From NCBI GenBank assembly GCA_964521105.1, contig CAZFPO010000159.1:1-5006 (forward strand): 5,006 nucleotides of DNA, written 5' to 3'. The position numbers were made by a program, and so were the translations under genes. Shown here piece after piece: positions 4,957-5,006 of this stretch. The notes under the pieces are model-generated. The model had not been told where the DNA came from. It made no database searches and saw only the letters and a list, made by a program, of their open reading frames with translations. How positions within the stretch are numbered: position 1 is the first letter of the stretch; each line of letters begins with the position of its first letter. Origin of the DNA: JAQUGA01 sp964521105 (GTDB taxonomy: Bacteria > Bacteroidota > Bacteroidia > Bacteroidales > WCHB1-69).

Positions 4957-5006
4957 CTAAAAAGCATAATACATCGAAATTTGCACTACATCGTTAAATT
5001 GTCGTC
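4957..5006 (-). CDS. Possible C-terminal tail of an outer-membrane beta-barrel protein (partial)
   Basis: On the minus strand the frame entering at the right edge reads RQFNDVVQISMYYAF and stops at TAG (4959-4957). Alternating hydrophobic residues ending in a terminal aromatic Phe are the usual signature of the last beta-strand of a Gram-negative outer-membrane barrel. The other two minus frames stop earlier in this stretch. Fifteen codons are too few to name a family, and a chance open frame cannot be excluded. If real, the gene is upstream of the methyltransferase on the same strand, separated by 125 bp. Confidence 0.35.
   Translation of the reverse strand, partial: RQFNDVVQISMYYAF

Noticed and set aside
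4773..4967. Minus-strand open frame of 64 codons overlapping the start of the methyltransferase
   Set aside because: It runs through the promoter region and 59 bp of methyltransferase coding sequence in another frame, shows no known motif, and is Ile/Leu/Lys/Asn-rich as expected from AT-rich noncoding DNA. A small controller protein was considered, but there is no helix-turn-helix pattern.

Overview
The window looks like an ordinary chromosomal segment of a Bacteroidota member, probably close to Bacteroidales. The evidence is an AT-rich sequence, weak or absent Shine-Dalgarno sites, promoter candidates fitting the Bacteroidota TAnnTTTG -7 box, a LysM-bearing MltD-type transglycosylase of the form common in that phylum, and a gmk-nadD pair. 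I cannot place it more finely. I see no tRNA, rRNA, CRISPR array, insertion sequence or prophage gene.

Layout. Bases 1-492 (+) hold the C-terminal part of a DUF2079-type membrane protein, cut by the window edge. A 70-bp gap with a 9-bp-arm palindrome leads into gmk (563-1138, +), which overlaps nadD (1125-1706, +) by 14 bp. These two form a small housekeeping unit for guanine nucleotide and NAD synthesis. nadD converges on mltD (1718-3334, -) with only 11 bp between the stop codons. mltD encodes a secreted peptidoglycan lytic transglycosylase with two clear LysM domains and a probable degenerate third. A 149-bp intergenic region (3335-3483) carries the mltD promoter candidate and a weak terminator-like element behind ubiX. 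On the minus strand, a beta-class DNA methyltransferase (4043-4831) is followed after one base by ubiX (3484-4041), the flavin prenyltransferase that makes prenyl-FMN for UbiD-type decarboxylases. The last 175 bases hold the methyltransferase promoter candidate with a palindrome in its spacer, two small inverted repeats, and possibly the last 15 codons of an outer-membrane protein gene entering from the right edge.

The most notable points are the methyltransferase, which has no visible restriction partner and sits almost fused to a cofactor gene, and the two palindromes at promoter positions (gmk and the methyltransferase). I found no convincing new multi-gene system; the rest is conserved core metabolism and cell-wall maintenance.
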